Assembly: GCA_966210725.1 (NCBI GenBank)
Contig: CBIHLN010000002.1
Location: 1 to 64,000 of the forward strand
Direction: 5' to 3'
DNA length: 64,000 nt
From: Lysobacter_C sp966210725
Lineage (GTDB): Bacteria; Pseudomonadota; Gammaproteobacteria; Xanthomonadales; Xanthomonadaceae
Position 1 is the first letter of the stretch; every line of letters begins with the position of its first letter. Under the pieces are notes generated by a model that searched no databases, was not told where the DNA came from, and saw only the letters and a list, made by a program, of their open reading frames with translations. Below, piece after piece: positions 8,466 to 17,849 of the stretch. Both the position numbers and the translations under genes were made by a program.

Positions 8466-9881
8466 TCAGAACTGGAAATAGATGAAGCTCTTGACCGCCA
8501 AGGGCATGCTGGCAAGTGCCAACGCGGCAATGCCGCCAAGCACGAATGCAGCTACCTGGGGCTTGAGCGTGGGCAGGCGCGACGCCAATCGCAAGCGCGC
8601 CGAGCTGACGCCGATCATCAACGTATCGATGAAGAGCGGCAGGAGAATCGCCAGATAGGGGATTGCCGCCCGCGTGCCACCCGCGCTTACGCCGACGAAC
8701 GCCTGCAATACGTCGACGGTATCGCCGAAGTCCTGCGCACGGAACGGGATCCACGTGAGAAGCACGAACAGCTGCGTGATCCCCCATGCCGCCAAACCCC
8801 AGAGCAGACCGACCATGGCCGGACGCGGAATGGCGCCAGTAAGCCCCGCCCATGCCTTGTGCACCGAAAGTGCCAGGCCATGCAACGCGCCCCACAGGAC
8901 GAAGTTCCAGCTGGCGCCGTGCCACAGGCCGCCAAGCAACATGGTGATCATCAGGTTGCGCTGGCGCTTGGCTTCGCCACCCCGGTTGCCCCCCAGAGGG
9001 ATGTACAGGTAGTCGCGCAGCCACGTGGACAATGAAATGTGCCAGCGCCGCCAGAACTCGGTGATGCTGGTCGAGATGTAGGGATACGCGAAGTTGCGCA
9101 TCAGCTCGAATCCCAGCATCCGAGCGACGCCGATGCCCATCATCGAGTAGCCCGCAAAGTCGAAGTAGATCTGGCCGTAGAACCCGACGGTGGCCATGAC
9201 CTTGGTGTGCGCATCGAACTGGCCGACATCCGCGAACACCTGATCGACGAACGGTGAGATCGAGTCCGAGAACACCGACTTGTAGATGAAGCCGACGAGG
9301 AACAGCTTCATGCCCACCAGGAACTGCGTGGAGTCGAAGACCTTCTCGGTCCTAAGCTGGGGCAGGAAGTCCGATGCCCGCACGATGGGGCCGGCCACCA
9401 GCTGCGGGAAGAAGGAGATGTAGAGCCCCGTGTGGACGATGTCGCGCTCGGCGGGAATGACGCCCTTGCGCACATCCAGCACGTAGCTGATCGCCTGGAA
9501 CGTAAAGAAGCTGATGCCCACTGGCAGCAGGATCTCCAGTGTGGGCGTGGACAGCGTCACGCCAACCGACGACGCCAGCCCCAGGAGCGATTCACTGAAA
9601 AAGTCGAAGTACTTGAAGACCGCGAGCACGCCCAGCATGAGCACGACGGCCGTGGTCGTAACGGCCTTCGGCGCGATGTTCTTCTCGATCATCCGCCCCG
9701 CGGCATGGCAGACCACGATCGCGAACCACATGAGCGCAAGGAAGCGGTAGTCCCACCAGCCGTAGAACACCTGGCTTGCGACAAGAAGCAACAGGATGCG
9801 CGCCCGTGCCGAGCGCAGCGACCAGAACGCGCAGAAGACGATGGCGAAGAAGATCAGGAACGGTACGGACGAGAAAATCAT
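8466..9881 (-). CDS. MBOAT family membrane O-acyltransferase (AlgI-like)
   Basis: A 471-residue polytopic membrane protein of the MBOAT family. The signature RRWHISLSTWLRDYLYIPLG (His near 281) and GGLWHGASWNFVLWG (catalytic His near 321) are both intact. N-terminal FSSVPFLIFF and FYGWWDYRFL match AlgI-type acyltransferases, which carry acyl groups across the membrane for polysaccharide acetylation. Its start overlaps the stop of the SGNH-like gene by ATGA. The pair MBOAT plus SGNH protein parallels AlgI with AlgJ/AlgX in alginate O-acetylation, so I infer O-acylation of the locus glycan in the periplasm. Length is normal for the family. Confidence 0.9.
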   Translation of the reverse strand: MIFSSVPFLIFFAIVFCAFWSLRSARARILLLLVASQVFYGWWDYRFLALMWFAIVVCHAAGRMIEKNIAPKAVTTTAVVLMLGVLAVFKYFDFFSESLLGLASSVGVTLSTPTLEILLPVGISFFTFQAISYVLDVRKGVIPAERDIVHTGLYISFFPQLVAGPIVRASDFLPQLRTEKVFDSTQFLVGMKLFLVGFIYKSVFSDSISPFVDQVFADVGQFDAHTKVMATVGFYGQIYFDFAGYSMMGIGVARMLGFELMRNFAYPYISTSITEFWRRWHISLSTWLRDYLYIPLGGNRGGEAKRQRNLMITMLLGGLWHGASWNFVLWGALHGLALSVHKAWAGLTGAIPRPAMVGLLWGLAAWGITQLFVLLTWIPFRAQDFGDTVDVLQAFVGVSAGGTRAAIPYLAILLPLFIDTLMIGVSSARLRLASRLPTLKPQVAAFVLGGIAALALASMPLAVKSFIYFQF

Positions 9882-10996
9882 GGCTGCGTGCTTCCCGAAT
9901 CATTCAATGCGCCCTTGAGGCGCTGTGCGAGCCAGCGCGTGTAGATGCGCGCACCAGGCTTCATGAGGTGGCCGTCGTCGTACCAGAACCGCCTGTGATC
10001 AAGCCGCCGCAACAGTCCGCGGTGGGCATGGACAATGCAGGCATCCTCCACCGCGGCGCAAAAGCCGCGGGCGTAGGCCATGTCGTGGACGCGCGGCGTG
10101 GGCACGGAGAAATAGACCGCCTGAATCCCAGCGTCGCCCAGTGCACTTTCGAAGCGTTGACGCCGCTGCTGGATGTTTGGCCACGGCAACTCGTCGCTCG
10201 TCACCGGCGGCTCATCCAGACTTTTGACGACGCCTCGCGTGCCTTTGAACCGGTAGCCCTTGGAAGCACGCGTGAGCGGTGTGAACCCGCCGCTTGATGC
10301 GACTTCGTGGGCCGGGATCACCCGGTGCAGTTCGCCTACGTTGAACAGGTTGATGGCAGCGTGGGAGACGGCGTCGATCCATTGTTGCCTGAGCAGTTCC
10401 GGCTTCAAGGCACCGTGCTCGGCGCGAACTGCGGCCGCCAGAACGCCCGTGTCGAGGTACGCGAATGCCCTGTCCGAATAACGGTTTCGCCGCAGTTGGA
10501 CGAGGGGATAACGGTCGTACTGCGGATGGATCTCCAGAAGCAACACCTTCCTCGCCTTCCGGAAAGCGTCCCGCTCCGCGGGCTCCAGGATTGCAAGTGC
10601 GCGGTTGAGGACGCTCCAGCGTTCAAGCTGGTTCCCCCCTGGAAGAGAAAGCGAGACCACCGTCATCGCGGGGTGACCCTCGACGGCCAGGTGGCGCTCC
10701 AACATTCGCTCGTCCAACCCGCGTGCGGCGTAGCTGCCGCCATCCAGGATCAGGAATCCGTCATTGCCAGGGTTCGCGAGGCCACTCCGGATCGATTCCG
10801 CGGCACGAAATGCCAAGCCCGAGGTAGAGGCATTGGGAAGGAAGCGCGGGGGTGCCAGCACGTAGCCCACCAACGCCACGCCCAGTACGGCGCCGAGGCA
10901 GAAGAGTCCGGTCGTGGCACCGAAATGCCTTCTGCCGTGCACCCGCAGCAGCTGGAGCATCAGCAGCACAATGATTCCGGAAACAATTGCTAGCAC
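9878..10996 (-). CDS. Membrane-anchored SGNH/AlgJ-like acyltransferase partner
   Basis: A 372-residue protein with two N-terminal hydrophobic segments (about 1-17 and 28-48) and a long soluble part likely in the periplasm. LILDGGSYAARG (Ser near 88) resembles the SGNH block I, and WYDDGHLMKPGARIY (Asp and His near 340-343) the D-x-x-H block of SGNH hydrolases and AlgJ/AlgX. Coupled to the MBOAT gene, it is probably the periplasmic partner that puts the acyl group on the glycan. The start is a GTG with AAGGA nine bases ahead. I recognise it by context and these two motifs rather than by overall similarity, so the family is tentative. Confidence 0.6.
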   Translation of the reverse strand: MLAIVSGIIVLLMLQLLRVHGRRHFGATTGLFCLGAVLGVALVGYVLAPPRFLPNASTSGLAFRAAESIRSGLANPGNDGFLILDGGSYAARGLDERMLERHLAVEGHPAMTVVSLSLPGGNQLERWSVLNRALAILEPAERDAFRKARKVLLLEIHPQYDRYPLVQLRRNRYSDRAFAYLDTGVLAAAVRAEHGALKPELLRQQWIDAVSHAAINLFNVGELHRVIPAHEVASSGGFTPLTRASKGYRFKGTRGVVKSLDEPPVTSDELPWPNIQQRRQRFESALGDAGIQAVYFSVPTPRVHDMAYARGFCAAVEDACIVHAHRGLLRRLDHRRFWYDDGHLMKPGARIYTRWLAQRLKGALNDSGSTQP

Positions 10997-11019
10997 GTCT
11001 ACTGGTCCTTGTACTGATA

Positions 11020-12726
11020 TCAGCTGACCGGCTCACCGGGGGCGGCCGCCTCGATGCGAAACCGCAACAGCGAATGCAGATGGTTGCCGGCCCATTCGAA
11101 TGCGAGGACCTGCACGGGCTCCAGCGTGTTGGAGAACGGCGAGGAACTCGCGCCCTGCTGGCCGGGGATACCCGGATCAACAAGATGGATCTTGGCGCGG
11201 CGCGCAGTCAGGTTGTCGATGACTAGTCTGGTGCCGGTACGGCGGGAGGTCACGACCACGCACTTCTCATCGATCCGGATGTCCTTGTCGGCCGGGATGT
11301 GCCAAAGGGACAGGTAATTGCGCCGCACGGGCGGACCGGATGGGACAAGCGTGTCGACAACGTCGAACGTTTGTCCGGCCGGGCACGCGATGAGATCGCG
11401 TGTAGCGACGTGATCAGGATAGGTCCGGGTGACGGCACGCACTGCGCTTACGCCTTCCGCGCTGGGCAGGCGCAGCATCGGCAGCACCAGCTCCGGAGCA
11501 GCCCATTTCCAGCGCAACCGGGGTGGGGTCCGCACAACCGGGACGTTGTGCCCCCATTTGGACCGAACGTAGCGCCTGATCGGATCGTCCTCGGCGTAGC
11601 GATATGCACCCGAGTCCACGAGCCAGTCCTCGCCATCGCAGTACAGAACGATGTTCAGGTCATCGTCGTGGCGGTGGTATGCCGAACGGTAGCCGCAGCG
11701 GAACACCAGGTGGAACGCTTTACGCGCCTCACCAGGAGGTTGCCATGCGTCCCGCGCGATGAAGTAGCCGGCTTGTGGATACAGCGCAACGTTCTGCGAT
11801 GGCTGCTGACCCTCGGCACCGTCGCTCGTCGCATACCGGAGATGCGTGTAGTCGCGCGTCTTGCGGTACCGCTTGAAGTAGTTGGGGACCGGGTCATTGA
11901 CGGTGTCACCGATGATCGGAAGGGTACCGTCGGGGCGCGCGATGTGCGTCAGGAAGCGCATGGCGCGCGGCATCAGCGCATCGATGCGGTCGGCCAGCTC
12001 GGCGATTTCCTCACGGGGGAAGTAATCCAAGATCTTCAGGAAAGACAGGCACACGTACGCGTGGTAACCGGGGCTGTTCTCCACGTGCACGCCTTCCTTG
12101 GTGAACGCGAAGTCCAGCTCCTCTCCCAGCCTGCCCACCGCCAATCCGAGCCAGTCCCTCGCACCGGGATCGGCCACCAGGAAGTCACCGATAACGGCCA
12201 GGATGCGTGACTGCTCGATGCCGTGGTTGGTGTGACGGGAATAGAAGTCCTCGGTTGAAAGCAGGCGCGCATGATCGCGTATGGCAACGGCGATCTCGGC
12301 CTGGTCCTTCTCGCGAATACCTTCGCTGGAGAGGTACGCGAGCAGGAACACGAGGTTCTCCGCCTGGTTGGCGACGGCATGGTCGTTGTGTGCGAACTCG
12401 TAGTTGCGCAGTGGCCCGGCGACTGCACGTTGCCATGAGCGCAATGCGCTCATGGCCCAATCCATCGCCGCGTCTTCCCCTCTCGCGGCGTGGAACGCGA
12501 TCAGCGCGGGCATGAAGCGGAAGGCAGCCACGGCCCATTGCCAGCTTCGGCTGCCCAGCGGATTGGCGGACCAGTCGCGCTGGATGTCCACGGCCACCTC
12601 CGGGTAGCCGTTGATGGACACCACGCCATCGTCGACCAACCTTCGGCCGGCCTCGGCAAGTTTCTCGCTGCGCTTGAACCCGGAAACGCGTCCAAGGAGC
12701 GCCTTCGGCATGTGCACCTTGGTCAT
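11020..12726 (-). CDS. Heparinase II/III family protein
   Basis: A 568-residue protein with an N-terminal alpha-helical half and a C-terminal beta-rich half, the layout of heparinase II/III-type polysaccharide lyases. Visible motifs are NHGIEQSRIL (167-176), GVHVENSPGYHAY (212-224), HRHDDDLNIVLY (351-362) and DWLVDSGAYRY (368-378), the last two being the metal- and substrate-site blocks of the Hepar_II_III domain. It would cleave a uronic-acid polysaccharide by beta-elimination. No signal peptide is evident, which is odd for a lyase. It is coupled (ATGA) to the giant glycosyltransferase upstream and sits 23 bp before the SGNH gene. It may trim or edit the glycan during synthesis. Family confident, role inferred. 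Confidence 0.85.
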   Translation of the reverse strand: MTKVHMPKALLGRVSGFKRSEKLAEAGRRLVDDGVVSINGYPEVAVDIQRDWSANPLGSRSWQWAVAAFRFMPALIAFHAARGEDAAMDWAMSALRSWQRAVAGPLRNYEFAHNDHAVANQAENLVFLLAYLSSEGIREKDQAEIAVAIRDHARLLSTEDFYSRHTNHGIEQSRILAVIGDFLVADPGARDWLGLAVGRLGEELDFAFTKEGVHVENSPGYHAYVCLSFLKILDYFPREEIAELADRIDALMPRAMRFLTHIARPDGTLPIIGDTVNDPVPNYFKRYRKTRDYTHLRYATSDGAEGQQPSQNVALYPQAGYFIARDAWQPPGEARKAFHLVFRCGYRSAYHRHDDDLNIVLYCDGEDWLVDSGAYRYAEDDPIRRYVRSKWGHNVPVVRTPPRLRWKWAAPELVLPMLRLPSAEGVSAVRAVTRTYPDHVATRDLIACPAGQTFDVVDTLVPSGPPVRRNYLSLWHIPADKDIRIDEKCVVVTSRRTGTRLVIDNLTARRAKIHLVDPGIPGQQGASSSPFSNTLEPVQVLAFEWAGNHLHSLLRFRIEAAAPGEPVS

Positions 12727-15700
12727 TCGAGTTCCGTTCCCGGGACCCGGATGTTTCCCCTCGCCGTGCGCACGGAGTCGATCAGGGGCGCGATGAATCG
12801 CGAACCCACGACCGTGAAGCGGTAGTCGTCCGCGAGTCGTTGCACTGTCTGTTGCACCTGCTGCAGCCGGGTCCGATCCCTCGCCATCGCACGCAGGCTT
12901 TCGAGGAGCTGCGCGGACGTGGCCAGAAGTGGGTAGTCGTCGCCCAGCACCCTGCGATTGACGGGTCCTGGCGCGACCAAAGGCGCAACACCCATCGCGG
13001 CGTACTCAAGCACCTTGGTGGACAGCTCGAGGGTCCCTTCCTCAAGCGACGCATGTCGCCATGCCCAGCCCACGTCCATGGTTGCCAACTGCGCCATCAC
13101 CCCGCTGCGGTCGCATGCACGGTGCCAGTTGATTCCATCGCCGGCTTCAAGACGTGCCCGCACTTCGTCACGGAACCCGGGGTCGTCCTGCGGGTTGTGG
13201 ATCTTGTCACCGAACACGTGCAGTTCGACCGGAATTCCCTCCGCGCGAAGCTGGTCGAAGGTCGAGAACAGTTCGCGAGTGCCCCACTGGGGTGCGAACT
13301 TGCCTGCGTAGACGAGCCGCAGGGGGCCGCTCGTAGAGCACCGCGCGTTCCCTTCCCCGCTGGCGGTGTCGGGCACCATCGGGGGCAGCAATCGCGTCTT
13401 CCCACCGGCCTCCGGGACGAGTCGAAGTACGTGCTGTTCCAGCTCCGGCGTCTGGCACAGAACGACAGACGAGCCTGCGACGACCTCCTCGAGGCGCGCG
13501 TGCTGGGCAGGGTCGATGTCTGAAGAATCCTGCGGGATATCGGTGAGGTACACCCAGATCCGGCCGTGCAACGCCACGCGGTCGACCGCCTCACGCGCGA
13601 GCGCGAACCCGCGCAACACGATGGCGTCATAGCATCGGACCGAGTGGGCCTGCACGATGGCGTCAAGCGCTTGGCTTGAGGTACGCCGACTGACGCCTGC
13701 GTCCGGCTCGATCAACCGGACATTGACTGCGCCCAAAAGCTCGCGAATGACCGCGGCCTGGCGGATTGGTGCCTTGAGGAACAGGTCGACGTCTACCCGG
13801 TCGCCTTCCGCCAGCACCCGGGCCAACGACGCGGCCCAGATGGCCGAACCGTCGACCAGGTTCATGTCCAGATCGCCGTACAGCGCGACCCGCGGTCGTC
13901 GGGCGGGGACCTCGCTGGCCGACGCATTGTCGGGTCCGGACTCCAGCCCGTTGATCAAAGCGACCTCGCGATCCAGCGTTTGCGAACGGCCACTCTGTTG
14001 GCGCACCCTGCGCGCCGCTGCCTCCGACAGTCGCGTAAACGTTTCGGGCTTGTCGTGCAGCGTCCGGATGGCATCGGCCATCCCCTTCCAGTCCTCGGCG
14101 CCCACGATCAGCGCAGAGCGCTCGTCGACGAACTCCGGGATCGCGGACACCCGGTTGGTGACTGGGACAAGACCGGATGCCATGGCCTCGTCGCGGGAGA
14201 CACCCTGCGAGTCGATACGGGTAGGCGCCAGGAAGACCCCGTAGTCGCGATGCATGCCGGCGATTTCGGCCTGGGTGAGGAACCGCTTCTCCAGGACCAC
14301 GTTCCGCATGCCTCGCAGCGGCTCGACGGTTTGCTCGAACAGTCGGCCGTCGCCCACGAGCCTGAAGTGCAGTGAGGGGAAGTAGGGCTCGCTCGAAAGA
14401 TCGAGGATTGCCTTGACGGTCAGGTCGTTGGCATAGGTGGGGCGGGTGTAGGGCCGGATCGAAAGGATCTTGAGTCGCTGGTCGATCGTCTTGGGACGGT
14501 ATGCGAAGAAGTCGCCGTCCACGTGGTTGTGGATGACCGTGTAGCGCGATTCATCGAGTTCGATGCCAACGTCGCGGAATGCTTCGCGTGCGAGGTGCCG
14601 CGATACGAACACAAAGGTCACGTTGTCGGGGGGCGCTGCGAAAAGTTCCCGCCAGAACGCCATACGCTCGTTGCTGCGTTGGATACCGCGCTCGCGATCG
14701 CGTTCGTCGAGGAAGCTGAACTCACGGCGGTACCACGGCTGGATTTCCGCGCCATGGATCCAGACAAGGATCCGCCGGTCCGCTGCGTGGGGCTCGAGTA
14801 CCGACCACAACGCGCGGTCCAGCGAGTGCGCCATCAGCGAGCGATGGGTGTTGCTGCGGATCATGAGTTCGAGATCGGCCAACTGGCCCGACACGACATC
14901 CACGCCCTCGAATTCGTCGAATGCCATGTGGTCGTCGACGAGGCGGAATACGTCGACATCCGTCCCTTCCTCGGCATAGCCCAGTACGCGCCTGTGCACG
15001 TACGCATAGCTGTAGAGGTTGGTGTAGGCCGGATAGCCGCGGCTAATGAGAAGGTGGCGACCCCGCGCCGGCACACCTGCAACCGGCGAGGGCACGTGAC
15101 CCAGCACGAGGCGCCTGAGCAGGGCTGTCCCGCTTCCCTGTATGCGCAACCCAAGCCGGACCGTGTGGGTTCCTGCAGGCGCAACCAGGCTGAGATTGGA
15201 GCTGCATGCGCGGATCGCATGACCGATCCGCTCGCCCTTCCCGTCCAGGAAGATCATGACGAAACTCACCAGCATCTCGGATTCAACGGCCATGTTGAAC
15301 TTGCCGATAGCGCCGTCGAAGAGATCTTCCGACGGTACGGGCGAGCTGGCGTACAGGTACACATGCCTGTCGGACGGCAAGGTGGAACGCAGGCGAAGGC
15401 CGGCGGCCTCCTGGTCCAGGCGCACGGCGCCGTGCGCATGCGACCCGACAGGCAACAGTTCGGCGAGACCGGCGGCGTCGATCGACCGGCTCGTGGACTG
15501 CTCGGCCGCAAGCACGTCCGCCGCGGTCGCGGTCTCTGCCAGCCTGTGCAGGCGATTGAGTGAAATGCCGGTCCACAGACCGGGCAAGTCGTCGACTGCC
15601 TGGTGTACGTCCTGGCCGGATCCGTCCATGCAGTAGTTGTACTCGTCGACGGAACAGGCCCCCTCGAGCACGCGATCAGGGCCGTCAAGCGCGACATCCA

Positions 15701-17804
15701 AAGCGATACGCAAAGGCGTGGAGTGCACAGCGACGATCGCACGCCGCCAGGCGACCATATCGTTGAGCCGATACTCGCTGCCCGCACCCTGCAAGCGGAC
15801 CTGTCCCTCTGCCCACGCGTGGTAGGCCGCCTTGCCGATCACAGACGCATCGGCATAGCGCGTCGCCAACGCGAGATCGAGGAGGTAACTGGGGCCGTAG
15901 TGATCTTGCGCGAAAAGGCATGCGAGCCAGGCATCAGGCCACCGTGCCGTGACATCGATCTGGGCGGCCGCGCGCTCGTCAACCACGGTCAGGCCTGGCC
16001 GCAGCGGGACAGGGTCCGACCCCACCGGCATGACCAGCAGCAGCTCCTTCCGCGCGTGCACCTGCTGCGAGAACGTCGCCCATGCCGCCTCCGCCTGTGC
16101 GGCGTCGGACGCCCTTGCGATCGCGACCACATGGGGCAGGTCGCCTTCGAGTGGTTTGCCACCGATCTTTTCGAGTACGTAGCGCCAGCGGTCCTGGTAC
16201 GTGTGTTCGGAGAGCACCTTGCGCAGGCCTGCGAGACGGAACCGGCGATAACGTGCTTCGTCCTCCACCAGCGGGCGCACCCTCTGGTCAAGCTGTCCCG
16301 CATCGTCACTGGTGATCACGAGGTCGCCCAGCAGCATCCTCAAGCCACGGGAGAAATTGCTGACCGTGACGGTGTTGCTCGCAAGCAGATCGAATGCCCT
16401 GCGGGCGAACATGCTCTGGGACTGTTTGACGGTATTGATGTTGATGCCGAATCGATAGCCCTTGTAGGCCATCGATATCTGATCGTGCGGAAGCGACCCC
16501 TGGATCAGTGGCGCGTACTCATCGGGGAAAAGCAGGGCAGGATCGTTCTTCTCCGCATTGCGGTCGAAGATCTCGACGGGCCGAAGGGCGCCCATCGCCT
16601 TCACAAGGGTCGCGAAATCCCGCTGGCGCTCGGGGTACTTCGCATAGAAGGAGCCCGCGAAGCAGAACGCGTCCTTCCGGCGGTACTCCTCCATGGGATT
16701 GTGATCAGCCGGCTGGCACGCGAAGGGGAGCCAGTAGACCTGCTCATGGCCGAGCGCGGCCTTGTACGCGCGCACGCAGTCGATATCGGTGGTGAACACG
16801 AAATCGAACTGCCGCGCCGTGCGCATGAACACGCTGAGGTGGACAGGATCCTCCTTGTTCCAGAAGGCGGTCGGTATGCCCCGTTCCCGGCACCAGCGGA
16901 TCATTTCGACCAGATCCCTGGACAGGGGATAGACCTTGCGGGCCCAGCTCTCCTCAAGCCCCTTCCACGCCGACTCCACCAGCAGCATGTGGGGCAAAAA
17001 GTCCTCGATCTCGTCGCGCCAGCTATCGCCGTGCAGCTGCCTGAAGTTGCCGCAGTGACGGAATGCGGCGAACGAAAACTCGTCCATGACGGTCGCGACG
17101 CGCATCGTCGCGGTGTCATCGGGAAGGCGCGGTGCGGTCGCGGTGCCCAACAGCATGCGGGCAATGCTCCTTGCGGCGTCATTCTCTTCGGCATCCGCCA
17201 GCGCCCGCCCTGCACCCAATGACAGCTCGGGGCCGAAGTCCGGCCTGTCGGACGTGCTCACTCCTCCTCCACGCAGCCGCCTCAGGATCCGAGGCCACAA
17301 CTCCCTGCACAGCTTCGCCAGCGCCACGGGCAGGTGCAGGAGGCTGGACGGCTGACGCACCGCATCAACCAGCAACGAACCAAGCCGGAACGCAAAGGAA
17401 CTCCGCAACGCCGCCACTTCCGCCTCGGCAGCCGACAACGCGCGACGTTGCTGCACCGCCTGGCGATTGAGTCGCGCCCGGTAGGCAAGTTGCTCCTCAA
17501 GCTTGGACGCCAGCCTGCGCATTTCTGCAGCACGTGCGTCCAGCCCGTCCAGCGATATTTCCCTATCGTTGGCCGCCGACGTCGAAAGAGTCCCTACGGA
17601 CTCTTCGACGGCTGTGATCGCACGGGACAGCGCGTCTGCCGAAACCGGATCCATCCGCCCCTGCTCCAGCGCCAGGTCCAGCGCTTCGCGCAGCGCCACG
17701 CATGCCTCAACAACAGGCAGCGACTGTCCGGCACTGTCAGCGCTCCCGGTGTGGGAGGCATGGTCACCTATGGCGTTGGCTTCGGAGTTGGGCGTGTCGG
17801 ACAT
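12723..17804 (-). CDS. Giant multidomain glycosyltransferase (three GT-like domains)
   Basis: A 1,693-residue cytoplasmic protein. A helical, probably coiled-coil stretch (about 80-140) precedes a CgeB-like GT domain (about 235-545, with AFWNKEDPVHLSVFMRTA, FCFAGSFYAKYPERQ and GINI.TVKQSQSMFARRAF). Next come a short segment recalling GT2 proteins (WLACLFAQDHYGPSYLLDL, about 625-645) and a beta-rich part (780-905). Two GT4-like domains follow: 915-1290 (WIHGAEIQPWYR, LSIRPYTRPTYANDL, FLAPTRIDSQGVSRDEAMAS) and 1305-1693 (LVYAGKFAPQWGTRELF, EGTLELSTKVLEYAAM). It may make several linkages of the repeat unit. I start at ATG 17804 rather than the upstream TTG 17822. Its stop overlaps the heparinase-like gene. 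Confidence 0.82.
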   Translation of the reverse strand: MSDTPNSEANAIGDHASHTGSADSAGQSLPVVEACVALREALDLALEQGRMDPVSADALSRAITAVEESVGTLSTSAANDREISLDGLDARAAEMRRLASKLEEQLAYRARLNRQAVQQRRALSAAEAEVAALRSSFAFRLGSLLVDAVRQPSSLLHLPVALAKLCRELWPRILRRLRGGGVSTSDRPDFGPELSLGAGRALADAEENDAARSIARMLLGTATAPRLPDDTATMRVATVMDEFSFAAFRHCGNFRQLHGDSWRDEIEDFLPHMLLVESAWKGLEESWARKVYPLSRDLVEMIRWCRERGIPTAFWNKEDPVHLSVFMRTARQFDFVFTTDIDCVRAYKAALGHEQVYWLPFACQPADHNPMEEYRRKDAFCFAGSFYAKYPERQRDFATLVKAMGALRPVEIFDRNAEKNDPALLFPDEYAPLIQGSLPHDQISMAYKGYRFGININTVKQSQSMFARRAFDLLASNTVTVSNFSRGLRMLLGDLVITSDDAGQLDQRVRPLVEDEARYRRFRLAGLRKVLSEHTYQDRWRYVLEKIGGKPLEGDLPHVVAIARASDAAQAEAAWATFSQQVHARKELLLVMPVGSDPVPLRPGLTVVDERAAAQIDVTARWPDAWLACLFAQDHYGPSYLLDLALATRYADASVIGKAAYHAWAEGQVRLQGAGSEYRLNDMVAWRRAIVAVHSTPLRIALDVALDGPDRVLEGACSVDEYNYCMDGSGQDVHQAVDDLPGLWTGISLNRLHRLAETATAADVLAAEQSTSRSIDAAGLAELLPVGSHAHGAVRLDQEAAGLRLRSTLPSDRHVYLYASSPVPSEDLFDGAIGKFNMAVESEMLVSFVMIFLDGKGERIGHAIRACSSNLSLVAPAGTHTVRLGLRIQGSGTALLRRLVLGHVPSPVAGVPARGRHLLISRGYPAYTNLYSYAYVHRRVLGYAEEGTDVDVFRLVDDHMAFDEFEGVDVVSGQLADLELMIRSNTHRSLMAHSLDRALWSVLEPHAADRRILVWIHGAEIQPWYRREFSFLDERDRERGIQRSNERMAFWRELFAAPPDNVTFVFVSRHLAREAFRDVGIELDESRYTVIHNHVDGDFFAYRPKTIDQRLKILSIRPYTRPTYANDLTVKAILDLSSEPYFPSLHFRLVGDGRLFEQTVEPLRGMRNVVLEKRFLTQAEIAGMHRDYGVFLAPTRIDSQGVSRDEAMASGLVPVTNRVSAIPEFVDERSALIVGAEDWKGMADAIRTLHDKPETFTRLSEAAARRVRQQSGRSQTLDREVALINGLESGPDNASASEVPARRPRVALYGDLDMNLVDGSAIWAASLARVLAEGDRVDVDLFLKAPIRQAAVIRELLGAVNVRLIEPDAGVSRRTSSQALDAIVQAHSVRCYDAIVLRGFALAREAVDRVALHGRIWVYLTDIPQDSSDIDPAQHARLEEVVAGSSVVLCQTPELEQHVLRLVPEAGGKTRLLPPMVPDTASGEGNARCSTSGPLRLVYAGKFAPQWGTRELFSTFDQLRAEGIPVELHVFGDKIHNPQDDPGFRDEVRARLEAGDGINWHRACDRSGVMAQLATMDVGWAWRHASLEEGTLELSTKVLEYAAMGVAPLVAPGPVNRRVLGDDYPLLATSAQLLESLRAMARDRTRLQQVQQTVQRLADDYRFTVVGSRFIAPLIDSVRTARGNIRVPGTELE

Positions 17805-17849
17805 GTACAACCAGACTGGCAAGGATGAAGCAGCGGGCGCCTATGGGAA

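Noticed and set aside
8437..9024. Upstream extension of the GT4 gene that ends at 7273
   Set aside because: It overlaps the well-supported MBOAT gene in another frame; the GT4-like sequence starts at ATG 8436.
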